This document shows positions 43,810-52,522 of a DNA stretch of 64,000 nucleotides, piece after piece. Each line of letters opens with the position of its first letter. The first letter of the stretch is position 1. Where the stretch lies: the NCBI GenBank assembly GCA_965237765.1, contig OZ250157.1, positions 124,001 to 188,000 on the forward strand, read 5' to 3'. Under the pieces are notes generated by a model, which saw only the letters and a list, made by a program, of their open reading frames with translations, was not told where the DNA came from and did no database searches. The position numbers and the translations under genes are program-made. This stretch comes from WTGJ01 sp965237765. Its GTDB lineage: Bacteria > Chloroflexota > Anaerolineae > Aggregatilineales > Phototrophicaceae.

Positions 43810-44346
43810 TCAGGCTGCCTCATTCTCTTGCAGATAGGCGGCCAACACGTTGACGACGGAGCTCGTCGCTGAATTGAGCACGTTGACCAGATTTTGCGCT
43901 GGCGCAGAAACCAGCCCGATGAGTTGGGCGCGCAGCTCATCCTGCGAAGGCAGCGCCGATATCGCCCGCACGCGCGCGGCATCCAACTGTTCACCGAGCA
44001 AGACGCCTCCCTTGATGACCAGCGCATCTTCCTGCTCGATATTTTTACTGAAATCCAATAGGGCTTTGGCCACGGCGGGGTAGCTGCTGCCGGCGAAGGC
44101 CACGGCCGTCGGGCCGACGAGCAAATCCGCCGGCACCGGCCATCCTTGCTCGCCCAAGGCCAATTTCAGCAGCGTGTTTTTGCAGACACTGTATCGTCCC
44201 TCAGCTGCTCGAACCTGGCCGCGCAACACTTCTGTTTGCGGTACGTCCAGGTCGCGGTAATCCAGCAGGATGATGCCATCCGCTTCCCGCAACCAATCTC
44301 CATAGCGGGCGACCAATGCTTTTTTGTATTCTCGCGTAATCGCCAA
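43810..44346 (-). CDS. rplJ: Ribosomal protein L10
   Basis: A 178-residue protein anchoring L7/L12 to the ribosome. Seen: AITREYKKALVARYGDWL at the start, DYRDLDVPQTEVLRGQVRA, CKNTLLKLAL and the C-terminal helix that binds L12 dimers. A TTG at 44346 is chosen: GGGGAGG lies just before it and the protein then starts where L10 proteins do; the frame itself extends upstream into the leader. rplK and rplA are not next to it; sucD is the upstream neighbour. Confidence 0.94.
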   Translation of the reverse strand: MAITREYKKALVARYGDWLREADGIILLDYRDLDVPQTEVLRGQVRAAEGRYSVCKNTLLKLALGEQGWPVPADLLVGPTAVAFAGSSYPAVAKALLDFSKNIEQEDALVIKGGVLLGEQLDAARVRAISALPSQDELRAQLIGLVSAPAQNLVNVLNSATSSVVNVLAAYLQENEAA

Positions 44347-44367
44347 GCGATCCTCCCCTCCCCGACA

Positions 44368-44470
44368 AAACATCACGGCGGCCGCGCGAGGCGAACCGCC
44401 GTAGGGAACGGTCGGATCTGCGCCTCGGCAGGGTTTATGCCAATTCTGGCTACCTGCTGTCTGCGGCCCA
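44368..44470 (-). promoter_or_regulatory. Ribosomal protein L10 leader with attenuator-like hairpins
   Basis: The rplJ leader holds the conserved L10-binding halves CAGACAGCAGG (at 44453-44463, minus strand) and CCTGCCGAGG (44423-44432), as in the known L10 leader RNA. The CGAGGCG of the second half (44421-44427) can also pair with CGCCTCG downstream (44387-44393). A separate hairpin ACGGCGG/CCGCCGT (44375-44402) is followed by TTTT. L10 excess would favour one fold and lower rplJL expression. The binding motif is seen; the switching is inferred. Confidence 0.75.
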
Positions 44471-44562
44471 TTCGATTGCGAGCCCATTCGCGCTCACAAT
44501 CGCAATAGAAACTAGTGGAGCATCATAGTTTCGATAACACTGAAGTCAAGGGCGAAAGCGAA

Positions 44563-45438
44563 TCAGGCAAGCGCCGCCTTGATGAGGGGGCCGATTTCCG
44601 TCGGATTCTGGGCGATCGCCGCGCCGACCGCCGCCAACGCTTCGATCTTAGCCGCCGCTGTACCTTTGCCGCCGCTGATGATCGCGCCCGCATGGCCCAT
44701 CTTCACGCCAGGCGGCGCTGTCATCCCGGCGATATAAGCGACGACCGGCTTGCTCACATGCTGCGCGATGAATGCCGCCGCATCTTCCTCCGCTGTGCCG
44801 CCTATTTCGCCAATCAAAACGATGGCGCGCGTCTCTTCATCAGCTTCGAAGGCGGCCAACGCCTCCACGAAGCTGGTGCCCGGCACCGGGTCGCCACCGA
44901 TGCCCACACAGGTACTCTGTCCGATACCCGCTTCCGTCAATTCATATAGCGCCTGGTAAGCCAACGTACCCGAGCGGCTGATCACACCCACGGGCCCCGG
45001 TCGCGATACTTCCGCCGGCGTGAAGCCGATATTGCATTGCCCGGGACTCAGGATGCCAGCGCAATTCGGTCCGATGAGCCGCGCTTCCGGATATTCTGCG
45101 CGCAAAAAGTGGTAAATTTCCGCCTGCTCGTGCGCGGGGATGTGCTCCGTAACGCAGACGATGAGCGGCAACCCCGCCGCGGCCGCTTCATAGATCGCCG
45201 CTTTGCAAAAGCGCGCTGGCACGATCACGAACGAAGCATCCGCGCCTGTCTGCGCGACGGCTTCGTCTACCGTGGCGTAGATGGGGATACCGTCAACATC
45301 CGTGCCCGCCTTGCTCGGGTTCGTACCGGCCACGACCTGCGTGCCATAATCGCGGTTGCGCAGGCCGTAGAAACGGCCCTGCCTGCCCGTCAGCCCCTGG
45401 ATGACTACCTTCGTCTCGTGGTTGACATAAATCGCCAT
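44563..45438 (-). CDS. sucD: Succinate-CoA ligase, alpha subunit
   Basis: A 291-residue subunit that binds CoA and carries the phosphohistidine. Seen: VIQGLTGRQGRFYGLRNRDYGTQVVAG (CoA-binding), GPNCAGILSPGQ, the ISRSGTLAYQALYEL motif and VAYIAGMTAPPGVKMGHAGAII with the catalytic His (GHAGA). The ATG at 45438 follows the sucC stop by one base; the frame itself extends 41 codons further upstream. Forms the TCA-cycle ligase with SucC. Confidence 0.95.
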   Translation of the reverse strand: MAIYVNHETKVVIQGLTGRQGRFYGLRNRDYGTQVVAGTNPSKAGTDVDGIPIYATVDEAVAQTGADASFVIVPARFCKAAIYEAAAAGLPLIVCVTEHIPAHEQAEIYHFLRAEYPEARLIGPNCAGILSPGQCNIGFTPAEVSRPGPVGVISRSGTLAYQALYELTEAGIGQSTCVGIGGDPVPGTSFVEALAAFEADEETRAIVLIGEIGGTAEEDAAAFIAQHVSKPVVAYIAGMTAPPGVKMGHAGAIISGGKGTAAAKIEALAAVGAAIAQNPTEIGPLIKAALA

Positions 45439-45439
45439 C

Positions 45440-46585
45440 TCAACCCGCCGCCGCCAACGCCACGGCATGTTGCGCCGCGCCCAACATATCCGGCCGCGAA
45501 TCCAACTGTTCGGGGGAAGTGGCCGCCAATATGGCGCGTCCTTCCACCGCGTTGGTGCCATCGAGCCGCACGACCAGCGGCGAGCGAATGCGCACCTCCG
45601 CTAGCGCCTGCAGGATGCCGCGCGCAATCTCATCACAGCGGGTGATGCCACCAAAGATATTGATGAAGATGACACGCACACCTTCGTCCTTATTGATGAG
45701 GGAGAGGGCATCGGCCATGCGTTGGGCGTTGGCGCCACCGCCGATATCCAGGAAGTTCGCCGCTGCGCCGCCCACCTGGTGCACGATATCCACCGTGCTC
45801 ATCGCGAGGCCAGCGCCGTTGGCGATGATTCCGACGCTGCCGGAGAGGCCGACGTATTGCAAACCGTATTCTCGCGCCAACCGATCGCGCGGGTCGGCCA
45901 GCGGAATCTCGCCAAATTCCGACCACTCCTCGTGCCGATAGGCGGCGGCGGCATCCAGCGTAACTTTCGCATCCAGCGCGACGACTTTGCCTACGCCGTT
46001 GACGATGAGCGGGTTGATTTCGGCCAGCGCCGCGTCACCTTCGTGATAGCAACGATATAACGCTCGCAACACCCGCGTGAGCTGCTCCGTTTGCGCTCCG
46101 TTCAATCCCGCCGCCAGCACCCATTCGCGCGCCGCCGCCTCGCTCAGCCCTTCCACTGGGTTGACATATATGCGGGCGATGGCCGCCGGATTCTCCGCGG
46201 CGACTGTCTCAATCTCTACACCGCCTTCGCGTGAGAGCATGCCCAAATGCGTCTTGCGGCCACGATCTAGGGTAAATGAGGCGTAATACTCATCACGAAT
46301 ATCCGAAGCTTCCTCCAACCAGACGCGCTCGACCCGATGCCCGCGGATGTCCATGCCGAGGATGCGCGCCGCCGCCCGCGCGAGCTCCGTCTTATCCACG
46401 ACGACTTGGATGCCACCCGCTTTGGCACGCCCTCCTACGAGAACCTGTGCCTTCACCACCAACGGAAAACCGATCTCGCGCGCCGCGGCGAGCGCTTCTG
46501 GCAAAGAAGCCGCTACGGCCCCGCGTGGCACCGGGATGCCGTAACGCGCAAAGTATTGCTTGCCTTGAAACTCGTATAAGTCCAA
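45440..46585 (-). CDS. sucC: Succinate-CoA ligase, beta subunit
   Basis: A 381-residue ATP-grasp subunit: DLYEFQGKQYFARYGIPVP at the start, VVKAQVLVGGRAKAGGI (nucleotide loop), ALDAKVTLD (metal-binding Asp), LSGSVGIIANGAGLAMSTVD and FINIFGGITRCDEIARGI. The TTG at 46585 is chosen because SucC proteins start M-DLYE-type and AAGAGAG lies upstream. First of the sucC-sucD pair. Confidence 0.94.
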   Translation of the reverse strand: MDLYEFQGKQYFARYGIPVPRGAVAASLPEALAAAREIGFPLVVKAQVLVGGRAKAGGIQVVVDKTELARAAARILGMDIRGHRVERVWLEEASDIRDEYYASFTLDRGRKTHLGMLSREGGVEIETVAAENPAAIARIYVNPVEGLSEAAAREWVLAAGLNGAQTEQLTRVLRALYRCYHEGDAALAEINPLIVNGVGKVVALDAKVTLDAAAAYRHEEWSEFGEIPLADPRDRLAREYGLQYVGLSGSVGIIANGAGLAMSTVDIVHQVGGAAANFLDIGGGANAQRMADALSLINKDEGVRVIFINIFGGITRCDEIARGILQALAEVRIRSPLVVRLDGTNAVEGRAILAATSPEQLDSRPDMLGAAQHAVALAAAG

Positions 46586-46635
46586 TTCGCTCTCTTTACA
46601 ACAGTTGCTCGGGCGCTTCAGCGGCACCGTGCTGG

Positions 46636-47163
46636 CTAGAAGGGGATATCATCCACTTCCTCATATCTCGTATCAAAGGTCTCCTTGGATTTCCGCTGTT
46701 CAGGGATATAGACGCTGTCATCATCTCCTTGGGCAGCCGGCGCAGGATCGCTTCGGGCGGCTGGCGGCGCGGAACTCTCGCGGGAATGACCGCCGCTGCG
46801 ATCGCCCCTGTCGAATTCATCACGACTACCGCGATCCCCGCCGATGAAGCGCACCTCACGCGCGCGCAATTCCAACGAAGCAGCTGGCTCTCCCTCGCGG
46901 TTGGTGAAGGCATTCACGGAAACAGAGCCGATTGCCATGACCTGACGCCCTTTGGATAGGTAGCGATTGCAGGTTTCGCCCAGGGCCGCCCATGCGCTGA
47001 CTCGATACCAAGTCGTTCGTTCCCGCTTTTCGCCGGTGCGTCGATCGTTCCAGCGTTCATTCACCGCAACACGAAATGAGCATACCGAATTGCCATCTTG
47101 CAGGTAGCGCATCTCCGGATCTTGTCCCAGATTGCCGACGATAATGGTTTGATGCCAGGTCAT
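46636..47163 (-). CDS. ssb: Single-stranded DNA-binding protein, second copy
   Basis: A 175-residue SSB: OB fold from TWHQTIIVGNLGQDPEMRY through GEKRERTTWYRVSAWAALGE to YLSKGRQVMAIGSVSVNAF, then a Gly/Asp/Ser-rich linker and the acidic tip EVDDIPF that binds repair and replication partners. It is one of two tandem ssb genes; it lies 44 bases after the other and is clearly its paralog (roughly two thirds identical in the OB fold by eye). Possibly one serves replication and the other recombination. Confidence 0.94.
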   Translation of the reverse strand: MTWHQTIIVGNLGQDPEMRYLQDGNSVCSFRVAVNERWNDRRTGEKRERTTWYRVSAWAALGETCNRYLSKGRQVMAIGSVSVNAFTNREGEPAASLELRAREVRFIGGDRGSRDEFDRGDRSGGHSRESSAPPAARSDPAPAAQGDDDSVYIPEQRKSKETFDTRYEEVDDIPF

Positions 47164-47207
47164 TTTCTATCCACCTATTTTCTCAAGCAGGACGTTACCA
47201 AAACACG

Positions 47208-47759
47208 CTAAAAGGGAATATCGTCCATGTCTTCATATTCCGGCTCGTTGGTTTTGCTGGATTCGCGCGCTTCAGGAATATAGACATCGGCATCGTCAGC
47301 GCGTTCGAACTGCGCAGTATTGCCGCTGCGTGCAGGAGGCGCAAAACTATCACGGGAATAACCACCGCGATCACCTCCTCCAACATGTCCACCGCTGCGG
47401 CCGCCGCTTTCGTGGTCATCTTGATCACTACGACCATCGAGAAACCGCACTTCGCGCGAACGCATATCGAGCGATGCTGCTGGTTGACCTTCTCGATTCG
47501 TATAGGCACGCACAGAAACTGAGCCGATCACCATCACTCGGCTCCCTCGGGATAGGTTGCGTTGGCAAGCTTCCCCTAACGCGCCCCAGGCGCTAACCTG
47601 ATACCAGGTTGTCCGTTCCCGACGTTCGCCGGTGCGCCGATCATTCCAACTTTCGTTCACCGCAACCCCAAACGAACATACTGAATTGCCATCCTGAAAA
47701 AAGCGAACTTCCGGGTCGCGCCCCAAATTGCCGACGATTATGGTTTGATGCCAAGTCAT
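47208..47759 (-). CDS. ssb: Single-stranded DNA-binding protein, first copy
   Basis: A 183-residue SSB with the same start (TWHQTIIVGNLGRDPEVRF), OB-fold core (TTWYQVSAWGALGEACQRN) and acidic tip (DMDDIPF). Its linker is longer and glycine-rich (SGGRSGGHVGGGDRGGYS). It is transcribed first, 2 bases after gatB, so gatB and both ssb genes may share a transcript. The linker and the loop after TNREG are where the two copies differ most. Confidence 0.94.
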   Translation of the reverse strand: MTWHQTIIVGNLGRDPEVRFFQDGNSVCSFGVAVNESWNDRRTGERRERTTWYQVSAWGALGEACQRNLSRGSRVMVIGSVSVRAYTNREGQPAASLDMRSREVRFLDGRSDQDDHESGGRSGGHVGGGDRGGYSRDSFAPPARSGNTAQFERADDADVYIPEARESSKTNEPEYEDMDDIPF

Positions 47760-47761
47760 GG

Positions 47762-49225
47762 TTATTCTCCTACTTCACTAATATGTTCCAACTCGGTTGA
47801 TATCAGCTCGCGGACGCGGCTCGGGTTGCCACGGCCGGCGAGCGCGCGCATCACCGCTCCCATCAGCGCGCCGAACAGCTTCCGCTCGCCCGCATGATAA
47901 CGCATGGCCAGGTCATTTTCTGCCGCCAATACAGACCGCACCGTCGCTACCAATGCCCCATCGTCTTCCACAAGCCACAAGCCCTCGCGCTCGATAATCG
48001 CCGACGCGCTTTCTGCACTATCCCACATCTCCGTCAGGACACGCAGGGCCGACGCGCGGTTGATTTTTCCGTCAACCAATAGCGCCAACAATTCTGCCAA
48101 CGCCACCGCGGCGATGGGCAAGTCAGCGAAATTATCTCGTTCCATGCCCTTGCGGTTCATCAACGCGAACAGCTCGCCCGTCATCCAATTGGCTGCCAGC
48201 TTCGGCGCGGCGCCGGCGGCTACGAGCGCTTCAAAATAATCGGCCGTCGCGCGCTCAGCAACGAGCACTTCGGCATCATACGCGAATAGCTGATATTGCT
48301 CCTGGAAACGTGCTCGCTTTGCGTCCGGCAATTCGAGCAAAGCAGCGCGTTGTTCTTCGACCCATTCCCGCGGCATCTGGACGCGAGGCAAATCCGGCTC
48401 AGGAAAATATCGGTATTCATCCGCTTCTTCCTTATGCCGTTGGATGATCAGGCGCTGCCGCTGCTCGTCCCAACCGATCGTCGCCGATCGCACGGTATCG
48501 CCGTTCTCCCAGAGCGCGATCTGGCGCTCAGCTTCCGCTTCGATGGCGCGGTGGAGATTGCGCAGGCTGTTGAGATTTTTGATCTCGGTTCTTTGCCGCA
48601 ACTTCGTTTCTCCGCGTGGGCGCGCGCTTACGTTTGCCTCCAAGCGCAGGACACCCTTGGACATATCGCCGCTATTCACGCCTAAGTAGCGCAGGATGGC
48701 GCGCAGCTTGCGGGCGTAGGCTTCCGCTTCGGCGGCGCTGCGCATATCCGGCTCGCTCACGATTTCCAGCAGCGGCACGCCAGCGCGGTTGTAATCCACC
48801 AAACTGCTGCCGTTGCCAGGGTGAGTGAGCTTGCCCGTGTCTTCTTCCAGGTGCGCGCGGCGAATGCGGATAGAGCGCGCGCCGGCTTCCGTTTCGATAT
48901 CCACGCCGCCACGGATGGCCAACGGATGCTCATATTGGCTGATCTGATACCCTTTTGGCAAATCAGGATAGAAATAATTCTTGCGCGCGAATTCGTTATA
49001 GGGTGGAATTTCGCAGCCCAGCGCCAGGGCGACGCGCGTGGCGTATACGAGCGCTTTTTGGTTAATGACCGGGAGAGTGCCCGGCAAACCCAGTGAAAGT
49101 TCATCAACGGCGGAATTCGGCGCGGCGCTGGTACTATCGACGACCGGACAGGCGCTAAACATTTTGCTCGCCGTCGCCAATTCGACGTGCACTTCCAGAC
49201 CGATGATCGTTTCCCATTCCGTCAT
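47762..49225 (-). CDS. gatB: Asp-tRNA(Asn)/Glu-tRNA(Gln) amidotransferase subunit B
   Basis: A 487-residue subunit that binds mischarged tRNA and activates its side chain. Seen: TIIGLEVHVELATASKMF, LGLPGTLPVIN, KNYFYPDLPKGYQISQYEHP, RIRRAHLEEDTGKL, NRAGVPLLEIVSEPD and the helical C-terminal YqeY-like tail. The ATG at 49225 matches the conserved start; the frame runs 38 codons further. gatA and gatC are not adjacent. The tRNA-Gln gene in this window is consistent with an indirect Gln-tRNA route. Confidence 0.95.
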   Translation of the reverse strand: MTEWETIIGLEVHVELATASKMFSACPVVDSTSAAPNSAVDELSLGLPGTLPVINQKALVYATRVALALGCEIPPYNEFARKNYFYPDLPKGYQISQYEHPLAIRGGVDIETEAGARSIRIRRAHLEEDTGKLTHPGNGSSLVDYNRAGVPLLEIVSEPDMRSAAEAEAYARKLRAILRYLGVNSGDMSKGVLRLEANVSARPRGETKLRQRTEIKNLNSLRNLHRAIEAEAERQIALWENGDTVRSATIGWDEQRQRLIIQRHKEEADEYRYFPEPDLPRVQMPREWVEEQRAALLELPDAKRARFQEQYQLFAYDAEVLVAERATADYFEALVAAGAAPKLAANWMTGELFALMNRKGMERDNFADLPIAAVALAELLALLVDGKINRASALRVLTEMWDSAESASAIIEREGLWLVEDDGALVATVRSVLAAENDLAMRYHAGERKLFGALMGAVMRALAGRGNPSRVRELISTELEHISEVGE

Positions 49226-49283
49226 GCGGCGCAATGACCCCTTTGAGATGCGCGAAACCGCGCGAGATTGTAGCACAACACCG

Positions 49284-50999
49284 CTAACTTTCTTCAGGAA
49301 GAATATCCGGCCGCCCTGGTGGCGGCGCTGGCAATTCATCCTTTCGCGCAGGTCGCAAGGCCACGGTCGGAATTGGCGCGACGATTTCGCTAGGAATTGG
49401 TGTCATCAGCGCAGGCATTGGCTGTGAGAAAGAGGGCAAATTGGCGGTCATCCCCGCGAGCGCCTCGGTCATCGCCGCTCGCTGCGCCTCTTGTGCGCGC
49501 GCTTCCAGTTGCCGCTGCAACTGTTCTCGCCGCCGCGAAATCTCTTGCTGCACCCGTTGCGGTTGCGGCACGCCGCGGAACCGCTTGACATCGCCCAAAT
49601 CATCGCCCATGAGTGCCAGGCGAATCTCGCCGAAATTCCAAAGCGTTTGCAGGATTCCCACGCAACTGGATGTCACGTTATCCACCTTCTCCAGCAAGAC
49701 TTCATCGCGCTCGCTCTGCAGCCAGAGCGGCCGGCGGTGATGTAGCGTAATCGTATTCTCGCCCAGGATGAGCAAATCGTGCCGCCAATCCCAATCCATC
49801 AAGTAGATCCAGAGTCCACCCACGACCGTCACGCAGGCGGCCAGCGCCAAACCTACACCACCCAGCGAGCGCAGCGGCGTCCACACAGGCCAGACCGTCA
49901 TTAGCGACAACCCTGCCAGGCAAACCAGCGCGCCGAGCCAGATATGCGCCAGCCAAATGAGCACGTGCTTGCGATACACGCGCTCTTCGCCAATCACCGA
50001 CCCGTCGTCATCGGCTGTTTGAGTCGAAGCGATCTCTTCGCCTAACAAAGCGGCCAACTCTTTCTGCCAAAAGGCGCTCACGTCTTCCGTTGCCCCATTT
50101 GGCGCAGCAGTGGACGTTTCGAGCGAGCAATGGTCCATGATTTCCTGCTGCAGGGCGCGCGGCTGCCGCATATCACTCAGTCGGATGCTGCCAGCGTCGC
50201 CCGTCGTGCGCAACTCGAGTGTCCCGTAATTCAACAGGCGGGCGAGCGGATCACCGCGCGGGAAATCGGCGCTCACCTGCTGGATGTTGCGCAGCGCCGC
50301 TTCGGTAACCAGTGTCTGCAAGCCGCTTATGGTGCGCACGATGTTGATGGCGCGCTGGTTGCTGATGATGAGCAAGTCGTTCCACCACTCTAGCGATTGA
50401 TAGATCAACATCATGAGCGCCAATAGCGCGCCACCAAAAAGCAAGATCAATGTGCCAAAGCCAAATGGCAATAGCGCGGCCACCGCCAGCGCGAGCGCGA
50501 TCACGGCCCCCGGCATCCAGAGTTTGCGGCAGAGCGCCCAGAGATGCCGTCGCCGCAGCAGCAAGACAATTTCATCCCTTCGTTGCCCTGGGAAAAGCGA
50601 CGCATTTTCGTGATCGGCCGCCGCAGCCCAGGCGTTCAGCGCCGCTAAGGCCTGCGCTTCTTCCGTCGCCGCTTGGATCATGATGGCGGCAAAGCTCGCG
50701 CGCGTTAACAACGAAACGCGCGCTGGCGCTGTAATGATCAACGTAGCGCCCTCTCGCTTTTCGCCTACCAGGGTCGCGCCGCCCAGTGGGAGACCCGGCA
50801 ACACGGGTTGTTTCGTTTCGCCATCCAACAGCTCAGCGGCGCCATCGTGCAGCCAATATAGACCGCGGGCCATTTCACCCTCGCGAAATACGACCGCTCC
50901 CCTCTCATATTGCGTCGTCATACAGGTAGCGATAAATTTCGCGCGCGTTGCCGCAGACAGATGCCGAAAGAAGGGCAACTCGGCAAACGGATCTGTCAT
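49284..50999 (-). CDS. cNMP-binding-like plus two bacterial PH-like domains membrane protein
   Basis: A 571-residue protein. Residues ~5-110 look like a cyclic-nucleotide-binding-type beta-barrel (FFRHLSAATRAKFI, YERGAVVFREGEMARGLYWLHDG). Then come hydrophobic segments (~165-205) and a PH-like domain (LLIISNQRAINIVRTI, LRNIQQVSADFPRG, NYGTLELRTTGDAG), a second hydrophobic block (~350-400) and a second PH-like copy (LLILGENTITLHHR, VDNVTSSCVGILQTLWNFGEIRL). It ends in a Gln/Arg coiled coil and a Pro-rich tail. An internal duplication is likely. The ligand and role are unknown. Confidence 0.72.
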   Translation of the reverse strand: MTDPFAELPFFRHLSAATRAKFIATCMTTQYERGAVVFREGEMARGLYWLHDGAAELLDGETKQPVLPGLPLGGATLVGEKREGATLIITAPARVSLLTRASFAAIMIQAATEEAQALAALNAWAAAADHENASLFPGQRRDEIVLLLRRRHLWALCRKLWMPGAVIALALAVAALLPFGFGTLILLFGGALLALMMLIYQSLEWWNDLLIISNQRAINIVRTISGLQTLVTEAALRNIQQVSADFPRGDPLARLLNYGTLELRTTGDAGSIRLSDMRQPRALQQEIMDHCSLETSTAAPNGATEDVSAFWQKELAALLGEEIASTQTADDDGSVIGEERVYRKHVLIWLAHIWLGALVCLAGLSLMTVWPVWTPLRSLGGVGLALAACVTVVGGLWIYLMDWDWRHDLLILGENTITLHHRRPLWLQSERDEVLLEKVDNVTSSCVGILQTLWNFGEIRLALMGDDLGDVKRFRGVPQPQRVQQEISRRREQLQRQLEARAQEAQRAAMTEALAGMTANLPSFSQPMPALMTPIPSEIVAPIPTVALRPARKDELPAPPPGRPDILPEES

Positions 51000-51074
51000 A
51001 TGGTCCGCGTTTCGCTTAGCATATGCTCATTGTATAGTGAGCGCGGCCGCGCGCACGTTGCCGCACCGACATTG

Positions 51075-51872
51075 ATGCCCCATCTTCGCATCATCTGTGA
51101 TGACATCGGCCTCTCCCCGCGGCAAAATGAACACGTCTTCGCGATGGCGCGCGAGGGCCATTTCACCGGCGCCAGCCTCCTCACCAATTACGCGCCTGCT
51201 GAAGAGGCGTGCAAGCAACTCCGATCGATCGGCCTCAAAGATATCGGCGTGCATTTGAATCTCAGTGATGGCTTCCCGCTGACTCCCCTGCCGCGCGGTG
51301 CTGCTCTCGTGAATCGTCAAGGGCAATTCCGCGATCGAATCCGGCTTTACTGGCTGGGCTGGCGAATCGGCGCGCGTTTGCGGCAGCAGATTCGTAATGA
51401 ATTGGCAGCGCAAATTGAGCGCTTTTGTGAATGGGGGGCGGCGCCTACGCACTTGAGCAGCCATTGCCACTTCCACACCCTGCCGCCCTTCAGCGCGCTC
51501 CTGCGCGAATTGGCACAGGAATATGGGATCGCGCGCATCCGTGCACCGCATCTACGCGCCAATCTCTCGCCCATCATGCAGCATCATTTGCGGCGACTCG
51601 CGCGCGGCGTAATCATCGATGGGCAGAGACAATACCTCGCCCTGGTTGAGCAATGGCTCTCGCACTCGCCGCGCGCCTTGGTGGCGGCGATCGCTCGTTG
51701 CAGCGGCGATGTCGAGCTGGTCGTGCATCCCGGCCGCGCGCCCGATGCCGATTTCCCCGACGGCTTTCAAAATTCCCCCAGTAAACGCGAAAGAGAAAGC
51801 GCCTACTTGCGCCGCTTCTTCATCTCCTTTCAAGCTGATCCCCGCGGAATCGTGCTAGACGCTCCAAACTAG
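51075..51872 (+). CDS. YdjC/ChbG-family carbohydrate deacetylase
   Basis: A 265-residue member of the YdjC/ChbG/HpnK family, metal-dependent deacetylases of oligosaccharides or sugar lipids. Motifs: IICDDIGLSPRQNEHVFAMA (Asp-Asp ligand), TGASLLTNY, IGVHLNLSDGFPLTP (His ligand), SHCHFHTLPPF (His ligands) and VELVVHPGR near the end. The ATG at 51075 begins MPHLRIICDD, the natural family start; the frame runs upstream. Its stop shares CTAG with the convergent Nudix gene. Confidence 0.85.
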   Translation: MPHLRIICDDIGLSPRQNEHVFAMAREGHFTGASLLTNYAPAEEACKQLRSIGLKDIGVHLNLSDGFPLTPLPRGAALVNRQGQFRDRIRLYWLGWRIGARLRQQIRNELAAQIERFCEWGAAPTHLSSHCHFHTLPPFSALLRELAQEYGIARIRAPHLRANLSPIMQHHLRRLARGVIIDGQRQYLALVEQWLSHSPRALVAAIARCSGDVELVVHPGRAPDADFPDGFQNSPSKRERESAYLRRFFISFQADPRGIVLDAPN

Positions 51873-52522
51873 GCGTCGCGCTCCAGCACACAGCGCAAGC
51901 GCCCTTCCAGCTCACTGAGTATCAAAGCGGTCGCGCCCCAGACCTGGTGTCCATAAACCTCGTAATAGGGAACGCGCGCCTCGCGCCCGCGCACCTCCCG
52001 CTGTGCGTTGCCCTTGTGCCGCTTATCCAGCAAGGCCGAGAGCGACATCGTGAGCACTTCCGCGACCTCGCGCGGGTTCGGCCGCCAGGTTGGTTCGCTC
52101 AGGAGCAAACCAACTTGTGTCTGCACCTCATAATGCGTCGGCGGGATATAAACGGCGCTTAGCTCGCCGAGAAGGATGATTTCTTCGGTCTGGATGCCCA
52201 ATTCTTCGCGCGTTTCCCGCAAGGCCGCGGCGCGCGCGTCTACATCGCCAGCGTCTATCCGTCCGCCGGGGAAGCTGATCTGCCCGCTGTGCCCGCGCAG
52301 GGACGCCGAACGCCGGGTAAGCACGATCCGCCATTCGTTTCCACTTGGAAAGAGCAAGAGCAGGACCGCGGCGGGGGTCGGGGGTTGATCACGTTGCGCT
52401 GGATACAGGCGCCGGCTCTCGGGCATCATCGCGCGCCAGGCCGCCACACTATCGAAATTAGAGATTGCTAGCGCCGCCCGAACTTGGTCGGGGCCGGGCG
52501 CGTGGCTCGCCTCAGGCAACAT
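51869..52522 (-). CDS. Nudix hydrolase (CoA diphosphatase type)
   Basis: A 217-residue Nudix protein. The Nudix box runs GGRIDAGDVDARAAALRETREELGI with the REXXEE core, preceded by SLRGHSGQISFPGGRID, the LLLFPSGNEWRIVLTRRSASLRGH context typical of NudL/CoA-pyrophosphatase proteins. It is likely to hydrolyse CoA, acyl-CoA or a nucleotide diphosphate. The ATG at 52522 overlaps the 3' end of the small upstream gene; the frame can also start at 52606. It is at the downstream edge of the E2/E1 island, and whether it belongs to it is unclear. Confidence 0.85.
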   Translation of the reverse strand: MLPEASHAPGPDQVRAALAISNFDSVAAWRAMMPESRRLYPAQRDQPPTPAAVLLLLFPSGNEWRIVLTRRSASLRGHSGQISFPGGRIDAGDVDARAAALRETREELGIQTEEIILLGELSAVYIPPTHYEVQTQVGLLLSEPTWRPNPREVAEVLTMSLSALLDKRHKGNAQREVRGREARVPYYEVYGHQVWGATALILSELEGRLRCVLERDA

